DNA from: Desulfamplus sp.
GTDB lineage: Bacteria; Desulfobacterota; Desulfobacteria; Desulfobacterales; Desulfobacteraceae
Length of the DNA: 5,027 nt
Assembly: GCA_015233755.1 (NCBI GenBank)
Contig: JADFXA010000188.1
Location: 1-5,027 of the forward strand
Reading direction: 5' to 3'
The translations under genes and the position numbers were made by a program. The notes beneath the pieces are model-generated. The model was not told where the DNA came from and did not search any database. It worked only from the letters and a program-made list of their open reading frames with translations. Shown piece after piece: positions 1 to 5,027 of the stretch. The stretch's first letter is position 1, and each line of letters opens with the position of its first letter.

Positions 1-1060
1 CCGCACTTTCAACAATTTCAATACCTATTACTTGTTTAGCATCTTTTGAGAGCCAAATAGGAATTGTCCCAGTACCAGAATAGAGATCAACAACATACTC
101 ACTACCTGATAAATTTGCATACTTAGAGACCAATGAGTATAAAGTTTCAGCTCCTTTTGTATTTGTCTGAAAAAATGAGTTTGCTGATATTTCAAATGTA
201 AAATCACCAAGTTTCTCTTTAATAGAGCTTTCACCAGCAATAACCTTTTCATACTCACCAACTGAAATTGAAGCCTTTTTTGATGTGATGTTATTTATAA
301 CTGATGTAATTTCAGGGTATTTTTCAATCAATTTGCGGGTTAATGGAGTTAAAATATTTTCATTTTCCTGCTTTGTAACGATATTCACCATCCAACTTCC
401 AGAGGCAACGGAGTTTCTAAGCATCACAAAACGCCAAAAACCTTCGTGGCTTTTAAAGTTGTATGCAGGCAAACCAGACTCTTTAATATATTCCCTAATA
501 TCACTTAAAATCTGATTACCAATGTCAGGTTGAATTAAACATTTTTCAATATCTATAATTTTATCAAACGTTCCTGGCACATGAAGACCCAAACCAAAAT
601 CTTTTTTAATTTCGACATTTGCAAGCTCTTCAGGCGATAACCATCTGCGATCACTGCACGAAAACTCCATTTTGTTTCTAAATCCAAAGATATTTTCAGA
701 TGGAATAACATCTTTAACCAAGATGCCTTTTATGAGTCCGATATGTTCAAGAGAGTCGATAACATGTTGTTTTTTATATTTAAGCTGCTCACTATATGGC
801 AACGCCTGCCAACGGCATCCACCACAGTGATCAGCATAAGAGCATGGAGCTTTCTGACGTAGAGGTGATGGCTCAATGATAGTTATAAGCACCCCTTCTG
901 CATAGTTTTTCTTTTTTCTGGTTATTCTGGCTATTACTTTATCACCAGGAAGAGCTCTATCAACAAAGATTGGAAAGCCGTCAGGTTTCGCTATTCCCAT
1001 ACCACCAAATGCAAGGTCAATTATTTCGAGTTCTGTGTTTTTTCCCTTTTGAAATGCCAT
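1..1060 (-). CDS. rlmD: 23S rRNA (uracil-5-)-methyltransferase, RlmD/RumA family, 3' end cut by window edge
   Basis: This enzyme transfers a methyl group from SAM to C5 of a uridine in 23S rRNA (U1939 in the E. coli RlmD family). The frame is open from ATG at 1060 to the left edge, giving 353 residues. Residues about 7-63 fit a TRAM RNA-binding domain. Cys73, Cys79 and Cys82 (C-x5-CGGC) with Cys174 match the four [4Fe-4S] ligands of RumA. FRNKMEFS (127-134) is the conserved motif that follows. FFQTN (296-300) and DLYSGTGT (325-332, SAM motif I, with Ser where Cys is common) open the methyltransferase domain, and GIEIVESA ends the visible part. The DPPR and SCNP motifs, including the catalytic Cys, would lie beyond the window. 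An AGGA stands 12 bases before the start, a long but usable spacing. The gene is divergent from the hydrolase gene. The family call is firm. The exact target uridine is inferred, since RlmC, RlmD, RlmCD and TrmA are close relatives. Confidence 0.93.
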   Translation of the reverse strand, partial: MAFQKGKNTELEIIDLAFGGMGIAKPDGFPIFVDRALPGDKVIARITRKKKNYAEGVLITIIEPSPLRQKAPCSYADHCGGCRWQALPYSEQLKYKKQHVIDSLEHIGLIKGILVKDVIPSENIFGFRNKMEFSCSDRRWLSPEELANVEIKKDFGLGLHVPGTFDKIIDIEKCLIQPDIGNQILSDIREYIKESGLPAYNFKSHEGFWRFVMLRNSVASGSWMVNIVTKQENENILTPLTRKLIEKYPEITSVINNITSKKASISVGEYEKVIAGESSIKEKLGDFTFEISANSFFQTNTKGAETLYSLVSKYANLSGSEYVVDLYSGTGTIPIWLSKDAKQVIGIEIVESA

Positions 1061-1132
1061 ATATTATATATTTCCTATAAAATTATTAAATCTTCATCTT
1101 GATAATGGAGAAATCTGTTTAAAAGAGTAAAT

Positions 1133-1174
1133 GAAGCTTCCCACCGCAAGCAGCGTGGTATGAACAAAAGCTTC
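1133..1174. repeat. Nested inverted repeat in the divergent spacer
   Basis: The outer arms GAAGCTT (1133-1139) and AAGCTTC (1168-1174) are perfect complements. Inside them CCAC (1141-1144) pairs with GTGG (1155-1158) and GC (1146-1147) pairs with GC (1153-1154) around an AAGCA loop, leaving one bulged C. The segment is clearly richer in G+C than its surroundings. No T-run follows on either strand, so it is not a typical intrinsic terminator. It looks like a short intergenic palindromic element, possibly a dispersed repeat. Only one copy lies in the window, so dispersal is inference. Confidence 0.55.
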
Positions 1175-1208
1175 GCAATCAAAGAGTGGTTAAAATAAAT
1201 ATATTGGC

Positions 1209-1237
1209 TTGAACTCTTATATTATTTGTGCCATAAA
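1209..1237 (+). promoter_or_regulatory. Possible sigma-70-like promoter for the hydrolase gene
   Basis: TTGAAC (1209-1214) and CATAAA (1232-1237) lie 17 bases apart and each matches four or five bases of the -35/-10 consensus. They sit 60-90 bases before the hydrolase start, after the inverted repeat. In such AT-rich DNA, matches of this quality arise readily by chance, so this is only a candidate. Confidence 0.25.
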
Positions 1238-1250
1238 AACAAGCATGAGA

Positions 1251-1280
1251 AAAGGGACAATATATTAATAAAATTTACAT
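1251..1280 (+). repeat. Upstream decayed copy of the hydrolase gene's 5' end (tandem duplication)
   Basis: These 30 bases match 1303-1332, inside the hydrolase gene, at 27 positions with an offset of 52 bases. Read from 1250 they encode KRDNILIKFTFSDKNK, against KRDNISIKFASDNK in the real gene. The protein-level likeness therefore runs past the nucleotide match, to about 1297. The offset is not a multiple of three, so this copy is out of frame with the gene. Its own ATG at 1245 has two extra bases relative to the gene copy and gives only MRKGTIY before a stop. It is best read as a duplicated, decaying start region. Confidence 0.7.
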
Positions 1281-1298
1281 TTAGTGATAAAAATAAGA

Positions 1299-2063
1299 AT
1301 GAAAAGAGACAATATATCAATAAAATTTGCATCTGATAATAAAATGGTTAATGGAATGCTCCATCTTCCTGATAGAGAGATATATCCATGCAATGCGAAA
1401 ACTCCGCTTGTGGTTGGCTCTCATGGTCTTGAAGGGTCAATGGAGTCAGCAAAACAGCAGCTTTTTGCACAGATTTTGCCAGAAAATGGTTTTGCATTTT
1501 TAAGATTTGACCACAGAGGTTGTGGAAAGAGTGAAGGAAATTTTGTTGAAGAGACTTCGCTTTTGAAAAGGGTTGAAGATATGCTTTGTGCAGTTGACTA
1601 TGCCCTTAGCCTTAAACTCACAAGCGAGCAGATTTTTCTCTTTGGAAGCAGCCTTGGAGGCTCAACATGTATTGCAGCATGGTCAAAACTTGTGGATAAA
1701 GGATTGATTCCATTAGGAGCAATTTTATGTGCCGCTCCTGTTAACAGCCTGACAATCCAGAGAATACCATTAAATGGGAATGAGCATCGCCCTACCCTTC
1801 CAATGAGTTTTTTTGAGAAAAATCTTCTATTTGACCTTACCGATAAAATAAAGGATTTAAGTAATATCCTTATATTTCATGGTGATAATGATAAAACAGT
1901 GCCTGTTGAAAATGGCTACACCTTATATAATAATGCAAAAGAGCCTAAAAAATTGATTGTTCTAAAAGGTGGAGATCACCAAATGACAAATAGAGAAGAC
2001 CAGAAGATGTTTGAAGTTGAGTCATTGGCATGGATAAAGAGGTGCTTTAGCATACAGCCCTGA
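1299..2063 (+). CDS. Alpha/beta hydrolase (serine hydrolase, esterase/peptidase-like)
   Basis: The 254-residue protein has the single-domain layout of alpha/beta hydrolases. SHGLEGS (41-47) carries the HG oxyanion-hole motif, and FDHRGCGKSEG (70-80) is the conserved strand-4 region. GSSLGG (116-121) is the nucleophile elbow with Ser118 as catalytic serine. HGDNDKTVP (194-202) supplies the acid, probably Asp198, and GGDHQM (224-229) supplies His227. No signal peptide or membrane segment is seen, so it is probably cytoplasmic. The short lid between about 150 and 185 gives no substrate clue; an esterase, thioesterase or acyl-peptide hydrolase are all possible. I chose ATG 1299 over GTG 1284 because the duplicated upstream copy also begins with an ATG at the same place and GTG 1284 has no ribosome binding site. 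ATG 1299 also lacks a clear Shine-Dalgarno. The gene is divergent from rlmD and convergent with cinA. The fold is certain; the substrate is unknown. Confidence 0.9.
   Translation: MKRDNISIKFASDNKMVNGMLHLPDREIYPCNAKTPLVVGSHGLEGSMESAKQQLFAQILPENGFAFLRFDHRGCGKSEGNFVEETSLLKRVEDMLCAVDYALSLKLTSEQIFLFGSSLGGSTCIAAWSKLVDKGLIPLGAILCAAPVNSLTIQRIPLNGNEHRPTLPMSFFEKNLLFDLTDKIKDLSNILIFHGDNDKTVPVENGYTLYNNAKEPKKLIVLKGGDHQMTNREDQKMFEVESLAWIKRCFSIQP
1303..1332 (+). repeat. In-gene copy of the tandem duplication
   Basis: This is the functional partner of the repeat at 1251-1280, differing at three bases (1307, 1318 and 1329). It encodes the start of the hydrolase after its initiator Met, in the frame that continues through the whole gene. 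Confidence 0.7.
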
Positions 2064-2068
2064 AATAA

Positions 2069-2100
2069 ATTTAGCCGTGCGATTTATCGTTCGGCTAAAT
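2069..2100. terminator. Hairpin between convergent hydrolase and cinA stops, possible two-way terminator
   Basis: ATTTAGCCG (2069-2077) and CGGCTAAAT (2092-2100) form a perfect nine-pair stem, and CGA/TCG can pair again inside it around TTTA. It begins six bases after the hydrolase stop, and cinA ends 49 bases to its right, so it is well placed to end both transcripts. A clean T-run is missing on both strands; only T-rich DNA follows, so termination is inferred from position and stem. The same sequence recurs at 3497-3526 and is also listed as a repeat. Confidence 0.45.
2070..2099 (+). repeat. 30-base hairpin repeat, copy 1 (3' side of cinA)
   Basis: It matches 3497-3526 at 26 of 30 positions in the same orientation. 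The shared core is TGCGATTTATCG followed by TCGGCTA. The differences fall at repeat positions 6, 8, 21 and 29. Copy 1 has the better outer stem (AGCCG with CGGCT). Both copies are intergenic and bracket cinA. Confidence 0.65.
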
Positions 2101-2148
2101 AATATGATAAAATATTTTAAAAATTAGAATTACTGCACCTTAAGGTCT

Positions 2149-3465
2149 TTAAATTTCATCAACTAAAGCAACTTCTCGCCGCAAAATATCCATTGCTTTA
2201 ACTGCAAACATCTTTTTATTCATAGTTCTATCTCCAAAAGTGAATTGGAAACGGTATCCCTTTGTAAATATTTTTCCATCAATATCTTTGCCAGCAACTC
2301 CTATACAGATTGTTCCAACAGGCTTATCTTCACTTCCACCACCAGGGCCGGCAATTCCTGATGTTGCAACTCCATAATCTGACCCTGCAATATTCATAAC
2401 TCCTTGTGCCATCTCTTTTGCTGTCTCCTCATGAACAGCACCATATTTTATAAGGGTATCAGAATTTACTCCAAGAATGTTTACCTTTGCCTCATTTGAG
2501 TATGTAACTGCTGACAGAAGAAAATAGTTTGAACTTCCAGCAACATCAGTGAGCATACTACCTATAAGCCCGCCTGTGCAGCTTTCAGCAACAGCAACAG
2601 TTTTTTTCTTTAGAGTAAGGAGTCTGCCAAGTTCTTGCTCCATGTTAAGCCCTGTGTATGAAAAAATATAATCATCAAGCCTTGATGAGACCCAATCAGC
2701 AGCATCAGCCATAACCTTTTCTATAGACGAATCCAAACCTATTCCGCTAAATTTTACCTCAATCAACGGTATAGATGCCCTAAACCCAAGTTTAAGATTT
2801 GGAAATTGTTCATTAAATCCTTTAAGTTTACTACTGACTTTTGATTCTGACAGTCCAAATAGTTTAAATCGTGTAATGAATTTTTTTGAGCCTTCTACAT
2901 TAATATTCTGCACAAAACGTTTGTTGATAATTGGCAAAACACTTTGTTCATACATTGCTTTCATCTCTCTTGGCACACCCGGCATAAAAAAGAATATGGT
3001 TTTGCCAAGCTCTATATAAAACCCAGGAGCTGTTCCATAAAAATTTTCCATGACACCAGCACGCGAAGGGAGCATTGCCTGTTTTATATTATCATCTGAT
3101 AAAATCCAGTTCCTTTTACTGAAATATGATTTCATGGAGTCCAATGCAATCTGATTAAGAGAAATAATATCGCCAGATGCAAGGGCTGCTGCTTCAGCAC
3201 TCAGGTCGTCAGAAGTTGGACCAAGACCTCCAGTAACTAATACAATATCTGCTTGCTTTTGGCTTGAATCAGCTCTTGTTGCTATCTCCTTTATTATCCC
3301 TGCAATATCTTCAATACTATCTCCTACGCAACTAATACGAAGAACCTCAATGTCAGATTCTCTCAATTTACGAGATAACCAACTTGAATTTGTGTCGTCA
3401 ATATCGCCCCATAAAACTTCATCACCTGTTGATAGAATCTCAGCTTTAATGCTCTTATTAATCAT
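2149..3465 (-). CDS. cinA: CinA family protein: N-terminal COG1058/MoCF-like domain fused to C-terminal NMN deamidase (PncC)
   Basis: This is a full-length two-domain CinA of 438 residues, close to the usual 400-430. The N-terminal MoCF-like domain shows TGDE (13-16), GDIDDTNS (20-27), VTGGLGPTSDD (77-87) and MPGVPREM (161-168). In characterised members this part hydrolyses ADP-ribose. The C-terminal domain from about 285 is the PncC type, which turns nicotinamide mononucleotide into nicotinic acid mononucleotide in NAD salvage. AESCTGG (293-299) carries the nucleophile, Ser295. TYSNEAK (321-327) carries Lys327, the likely partner of the catalytic Ser-Lys pair. SGIAGPGGGSEDKPVGT (369-385) is the conserved substrate loop. 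All key residues are present, so both activities are expected. It is probably cytoplasmic. The ATG at 3465 has a good GGAG 11 bases upstream. The gene follows yejB on the same strand after 127 bases and is flanked by two copies of a hairpin repeat. The older competence link of the name is not implied here. Confidence 0.96.
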   Translation of the reverse strand: MINKSIKAEILSTGDEVLWGDIDDTNSSWLSRKLRESDIEVLRISCVGDSIEDIAGIIKEIATRADSSQKQADIVLVTGGLGPTSDDLSAEAAALASGDIISLNQIALDSMKSYFSKRNWILSDDNIKQAMLPSRAGVMENFYGTAPGFYIELGKTIFFFMPGVPREMKAMYEQSVLPIINKRFVQNINVEGSKKFITRFKLFGLSESKVSSKLKGFNEQFPNLKLGFRASIPLIEVKFSGIGLDSSIEKVMADAADWVSSRLDDYIFSYTGLNMEQELGRLLTLKKKTVAVAESCTGGLIGSMLTDVAGSSNYFLLSAVTYSNEAKVNILGVNSDTLIKYGAVHEETAKEMAQGVMNIAGSDYGVATSGIAGPGGGSEDKPVGTICIGVAGKDIDGKIFTKGYRFQFTFGDRTMNKKMFAVKAMDILRREVALVDEI

Positions 3466-3496
3466 AATTATTTTTACTCCAAAAGTTACAATACAC

Positions 3497-3526
3497 TTTA
3501 GTCATGCGATTTATCGCTCGGCTATA
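3497..3526 (+). repeat. 30-base hairpin repeat, copy 2 (5' side of cinA)
   Basis: It is the same orientation as copy 1 and starts 1427 bases away. It folds through TAGTC with GGCTA-side bases (one T-G pair) and GCGA with TCGC, with a two-base internal mismatch. On the minus strand it lies in the yejB-cinA gap, 31 bases before the cinA start and seven bases before its GGAG is reached only through A/T-rich sequence. It could therefore be a leader hairpin of cinA or a weak terminator of yejB. No T-run follows it in the cinA direction, which makes termination less likely. Confidence 0.6.
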
Positions 3527-3532
3527 AAAAAT

Positions 3533-3538
3533 ATTATA
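3533..3538 (-). promoter_or_regulatory. Possible -10 element for cinA
   Basis: The minus strand reads a perfect TATAAT here, between yejB and cinA. A start point six to eight bases downstream would fall right at the edge of hairpin repeat copy 2, so the transcript would begin with that hairpin and then reach the cinA GGAG. No convincing -35 hexamer is seen 16-18 bases upstream, and chance matches are common in AT-rich DNA. Confidence 0.25.
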
Positions 3539-3592
3539 CTTCGCGGGGCAATAAAAAATTAAAAGTTAAATTTATGCAAGTTTGAAAGAACT

Positions 3593-4627
3593 CTATTTAA
3601 ACCTAACCCTTGGATCGACAATGGCAACGCAAATATCAGAAAGGATATTGCCAATCATAAAAAGCAGAGATGAGATAACCAAAATTCCCATAACTACTGG
3701 ATAATCGCGATCAACAACAGATTCATAACCAAGAAGTCCCATACCGTTAATATTGAAAACCTTTTCAATAAGAAACGAACCTGTCAAAACAACAGAGATA
3801 TTATTTCCAAAGTTGGTGGCAATGGGAATCAGGCTGTTTCTTAAAGCATGTCGAAATACTGCCTGTTTAAATGAGAGACCTTTAGCAACTGCAGTTCTTA
3901 CATAATCAGAAGAGAGCTGATCCATAAGGGTGTTTTTCATAAGAAGTGTCATTACAGAAAAAGAGCCGATTATATAAGCAAACAGCGGTAAAACTGTATG
4001 CCATAAAATATCTCTTATCTTTTCTGTGAGTGAAAGGTCGTTAAAAATATCAGAGGTAAAACCGCCTAATGGAAAGATGTCCATGTTAGAAGCAAAAAGC
4101 ACAAGAAGCATGACTCCTGCCACCCATCCAGGAATGGCATATCCCACAAAAATAACAATTGAAGTAAGATTATCAAAACTTGTTCGATGTCTTACTGCCT
4201 TTGCAATTCCAAGAGGAATACAGACTCCATAAACAATCACCATTGTCAAAAGTCCAAAATAGAGTGAAATTGGAATCCGCTCTTTTATCATATCCCATAC
4301 AGGATCGTAGTATCTTGTCGAGCTTCCAAGATCGCCTCTTAGAACTTTTGAAAGCCACAACCAATAACTTGTTATTATCGGCTTATCAAAACCATAATAC
4401 TCTTTAAGCTGCTGAATCTGCTCCTCTGAAAGTGGTTGAGCCGAACTCTCTTTGCCTGCCCCGCGTGATAATCCGCTGCTGCCTTCTGTCTGCATCTGTC
4501 GGGCTTGAGAGATCATTCTCTCAACAGGGCCACCCGGCACAAAGCGGGTAATAGCAAACACCATTATTGTAATTCCAATAAATGTAGGAATAATAAGTAA
4601 AAATCTTCTTATGAAATATGCGGTCAT
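3593..4627 (-). CDS. yejB: YejB-like peptide ABC transporter inner-membrane permease
   Basis: It is one of two membrane subunits of a binding-protein-dependent importer of the OppB/DppB family. The closest match I recognise is YejB of YejABEF, which takes up peptides and, in E. coli, microcin C. The 344 residues hold about six membrane helices (roughly 9-29, 119-141, 154-179, 209-231, 267-287 and 309-332). YejB traits are RRFLLIIPT at the N-terminus, VPGGPVERM (30-38), and a Gly/Ser/Gln-rich periplasmic insertion (about 40-70). Further traits are YGFDKPI (78-84), GYAIPGW (162-168) and LLGYESVVDRDYPVV (298-312). The ATPase-contacting EAA loop is DYVRTAVAKGLSFKQAVFRH (241-260), and the C-terminus is the family's VDPRVRFK. 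The start gives the expected N-terminus, though no clear Shine-Dalgarno precedes it. It lies 51 bases after the GGDEF gene and 127 before cinA. YejE and YejF normally follow yejB but do not here, so partners must be encoded elsewhere. The substrate in this organism is unknown. Confidence 0.93.
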   Translation of the reverse strand: MTAYFIRRFLLIIPTFIGITIMVFAITRFVPGGPVERMISQARQMQTEGSSGLSRGAGKESSAQPLSEEQIQQLKEYYGFDKPIITSYWLWLSKVLRGDLGSSTRYYDPVWDMIKERIPISLYFGLLTMVIVYGVCIPLGIAKAVRHRTSFDNLTSIVIFVGYAIPGWVAGVMLLVLFASNMDIFPLGGFTSDIFNDLSLTEKIRDILWHTVLPLFAYIIGSFSVMTLLMKNTLMDQLSSDYVRTAVAKGLSFKQAVFRHALRNSLIPIATNFGNNISVVLTGSFLIEKVFNINGMGLLGYESVVDRDYPVVMGILVISSLLFMIGNILSDICVAIVDPRVRFK

Positions 4628-4631
4628 TTAT

Positions 4632-4648
4632 TTTTTTATCGGCTATAA
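4632..4648 (+). repeat. Possible shortened remnant of the 30-base repeat before yejB
   Basis: The plus strand reads TTTATCG running directly into GCTATAA. Hairpin repeat copy 2 has the same two blocks separated by four extra bases (CTCG). It sits in the short gap upstream of yejB, an intergenic position like the two full copies. The match is only about 14 bases in AT-rich DNA, so chance likeness is a real alternative. Confidence 0.25.
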
Positions 4649-4678
4649 TGTTTATTTGTAGTTATTCAGTTTAATATC

Positions 4679-5027
4679 TCATATTTTATTCATAACAACA
4701 CGGTTCCTGCCACTATTTTTTGCCTCATATAATGCAAAATCTGCCTTTTTTATCATTTCAGAAAGCCCTATTTCTGAAATGGTTAGGTGAGATATACCCA
4801 TACTGGCGGTAAATCCTATTGTTTTTCCTTGAGCTTCTACTTCTACCTCTGTGAATCTAACCCTAAGTCTCTCCGCAGCTTGAAAAGACAGCTCAATATC
4901 GGTTTCTGGCATAGCTACTGCAAACTCTTCTCCACCGATGCGCCCTAAAATATCTGTTTCTCTCAAGCTCTCTCTCATTGTTTCGGCAACTTTACGCAGC
5001 ACCTTATCGCCCACATCATGTCCATAT
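4679..5027 (-). CDS. Diguanylate cyclase (GGDEF domain), C-terminal part, 5' end cut by window edge
   Basis: The GGDEF domain joins two GTP into cyclic di-GMP, a second messenger for the motile-to-attached switch. The frame is open to the right edge and gives 115 visible residues, beginning YGHDVGDKVL, the conserved GHxxGD region. The signature is RIGGEEF (visible residues 29-35), a catalytically competent GG(D/E)EF. RETD (22-25) lies five residues before it and matches the RxxD inhibitory site, so product feedback inhibition is expected. ADFALYEAKNSGRNRV near the end matches the closing GGDEF motif, and the protein stops just after it, so no EAL domain follows. A GTG at 5014 could open a short frame, but the preceding codons continue the domain, so the true start is outside. 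Any sensor domain is also outside. The stop lies 51 bases before yejB on the same strand. Confidence 0.95.
   Translation of the reverse strand, partial: YGHDVGDKVLRKVAETMRESLRETDILGRIGGEEFAVAMPETDIELSFQAAERLRVRFTEVEVEAQGKTIGFTASMGISHLTISEIGLSEMIKKADFALYEAKNSGRNRVVMNKI

Noticed and set aside
28..261. 77-codon minus-strand open frame
   Set aside because: It lies wholly inside rlmD on the same strand in another frame, and its protein has no recognisable domain.
285..515. 76-codon plus-strand open frame
   Set aside because: It is antisense to rlmD, whose frame carries clear conserved motifs across this stretch.
1061..1130. Possible promoter for rlmD on the minus strand
   Set aside because: The best hexamer pair matches only four of six bases at each site, no better than chance in DNA this AT-rich.
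1284..1298. GTG start extending the hydrolase by five residues
   Set aside because: It has no ribosome binding site, and the extra codons fall within the tail of the duplicated upstream copy. ATG 1299 matches the start of the repeated unit.
2137..2146. Perfect 10-base palindrome ACCTTAAGGT just after the cinA stop
   Set aside because: There is no loop, so it cannot form a useful RNA hairpin, and a lone 10-base palindrome is weak evidence for a binding site.
3350..3562. 70-codon plus-strand open frame over the cinA start and the yejB-cinA gap
   Set aside because: It is mostly antisense to cinA and reads through the hairpin repeat, with no family likeness.
3521..3562. Loose direct repeat of GGCTATAAAAAATATT and GGGCAATAAAAAATT
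   Set aside because: The likeness is mostly an A-run and needs gaps, so it does not stand out from the AT-rich background.
4026..4407. Three overlapping open frames of 63-75 codons, two plus and one minus
   Set aside because: All lie inside yejB, whose frame is well supported by membrane helices and YejB motifs.

Overview
The window is a low-GC bacterial stretch (AT-rich by eye, with A/T-ending codons) carrying five protein genes, two of them cut by the window edges. A yejB-type inner-membrane permease with the usual YejB periplasmic insertion suggests a Gram-negative host. Nothing seen fixes the phylum. There are no rRNA, tRNA or CRISPR features, no insertion sequence and no phage genes. 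No gene-free stretch exceeds 300 bases; the longest is 1061-1298.

Layout from left to right. Positions 1-1060, minus strand, hold the N-terminal 353 residues of an RlmD/RumA-family 23S rRNA uracil-5 methyltransferase with its TRAM domain and four iron-sulfur cysteines; the catalytic C-terminus lies outside. A 238-base divergent spacer holds a nested inverted repeat and a decayed tandem copy of the next gene's 5' end. An alpha/beta hydrolase gene (1299-2063, plus strand) has an intact Ser-Asp-His set. It converges on a full-length, two-domain cinA (3465-2149, minus strand). Upstream of cinA on the same strand is a yejB-like peptide ABC permease (4627-3593), and before it the end of a diguanylate cyclase whose GGEEF active site and RxxD inhibitory site are both intact (4679 to the right edge).

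The genes serve different tasks: rRNA modification, an unassigned hydrolysis, pyridine-nucleotide salvage, peptide uptake and c-di-GMP signalling. The three right-hand genes share a strand with gaps of 51 and 127 bases and could be partly co-transcribed, but nothing shows that they share a pathway. The yejB-like gene has none of its usual partners (yejA, yejE, yejF) beside it.

The most notable non-coding signal is a 30-base hairpin-forming repeat. It occurs once on each side of cinA in the same orientation (2070-2099 and 3497-3526), with a possible shortened remnant before yejB. I see no convincing new defence, mobile or biosynthetic system. The content is mostly housekeeping genes with short intergenic repeats.
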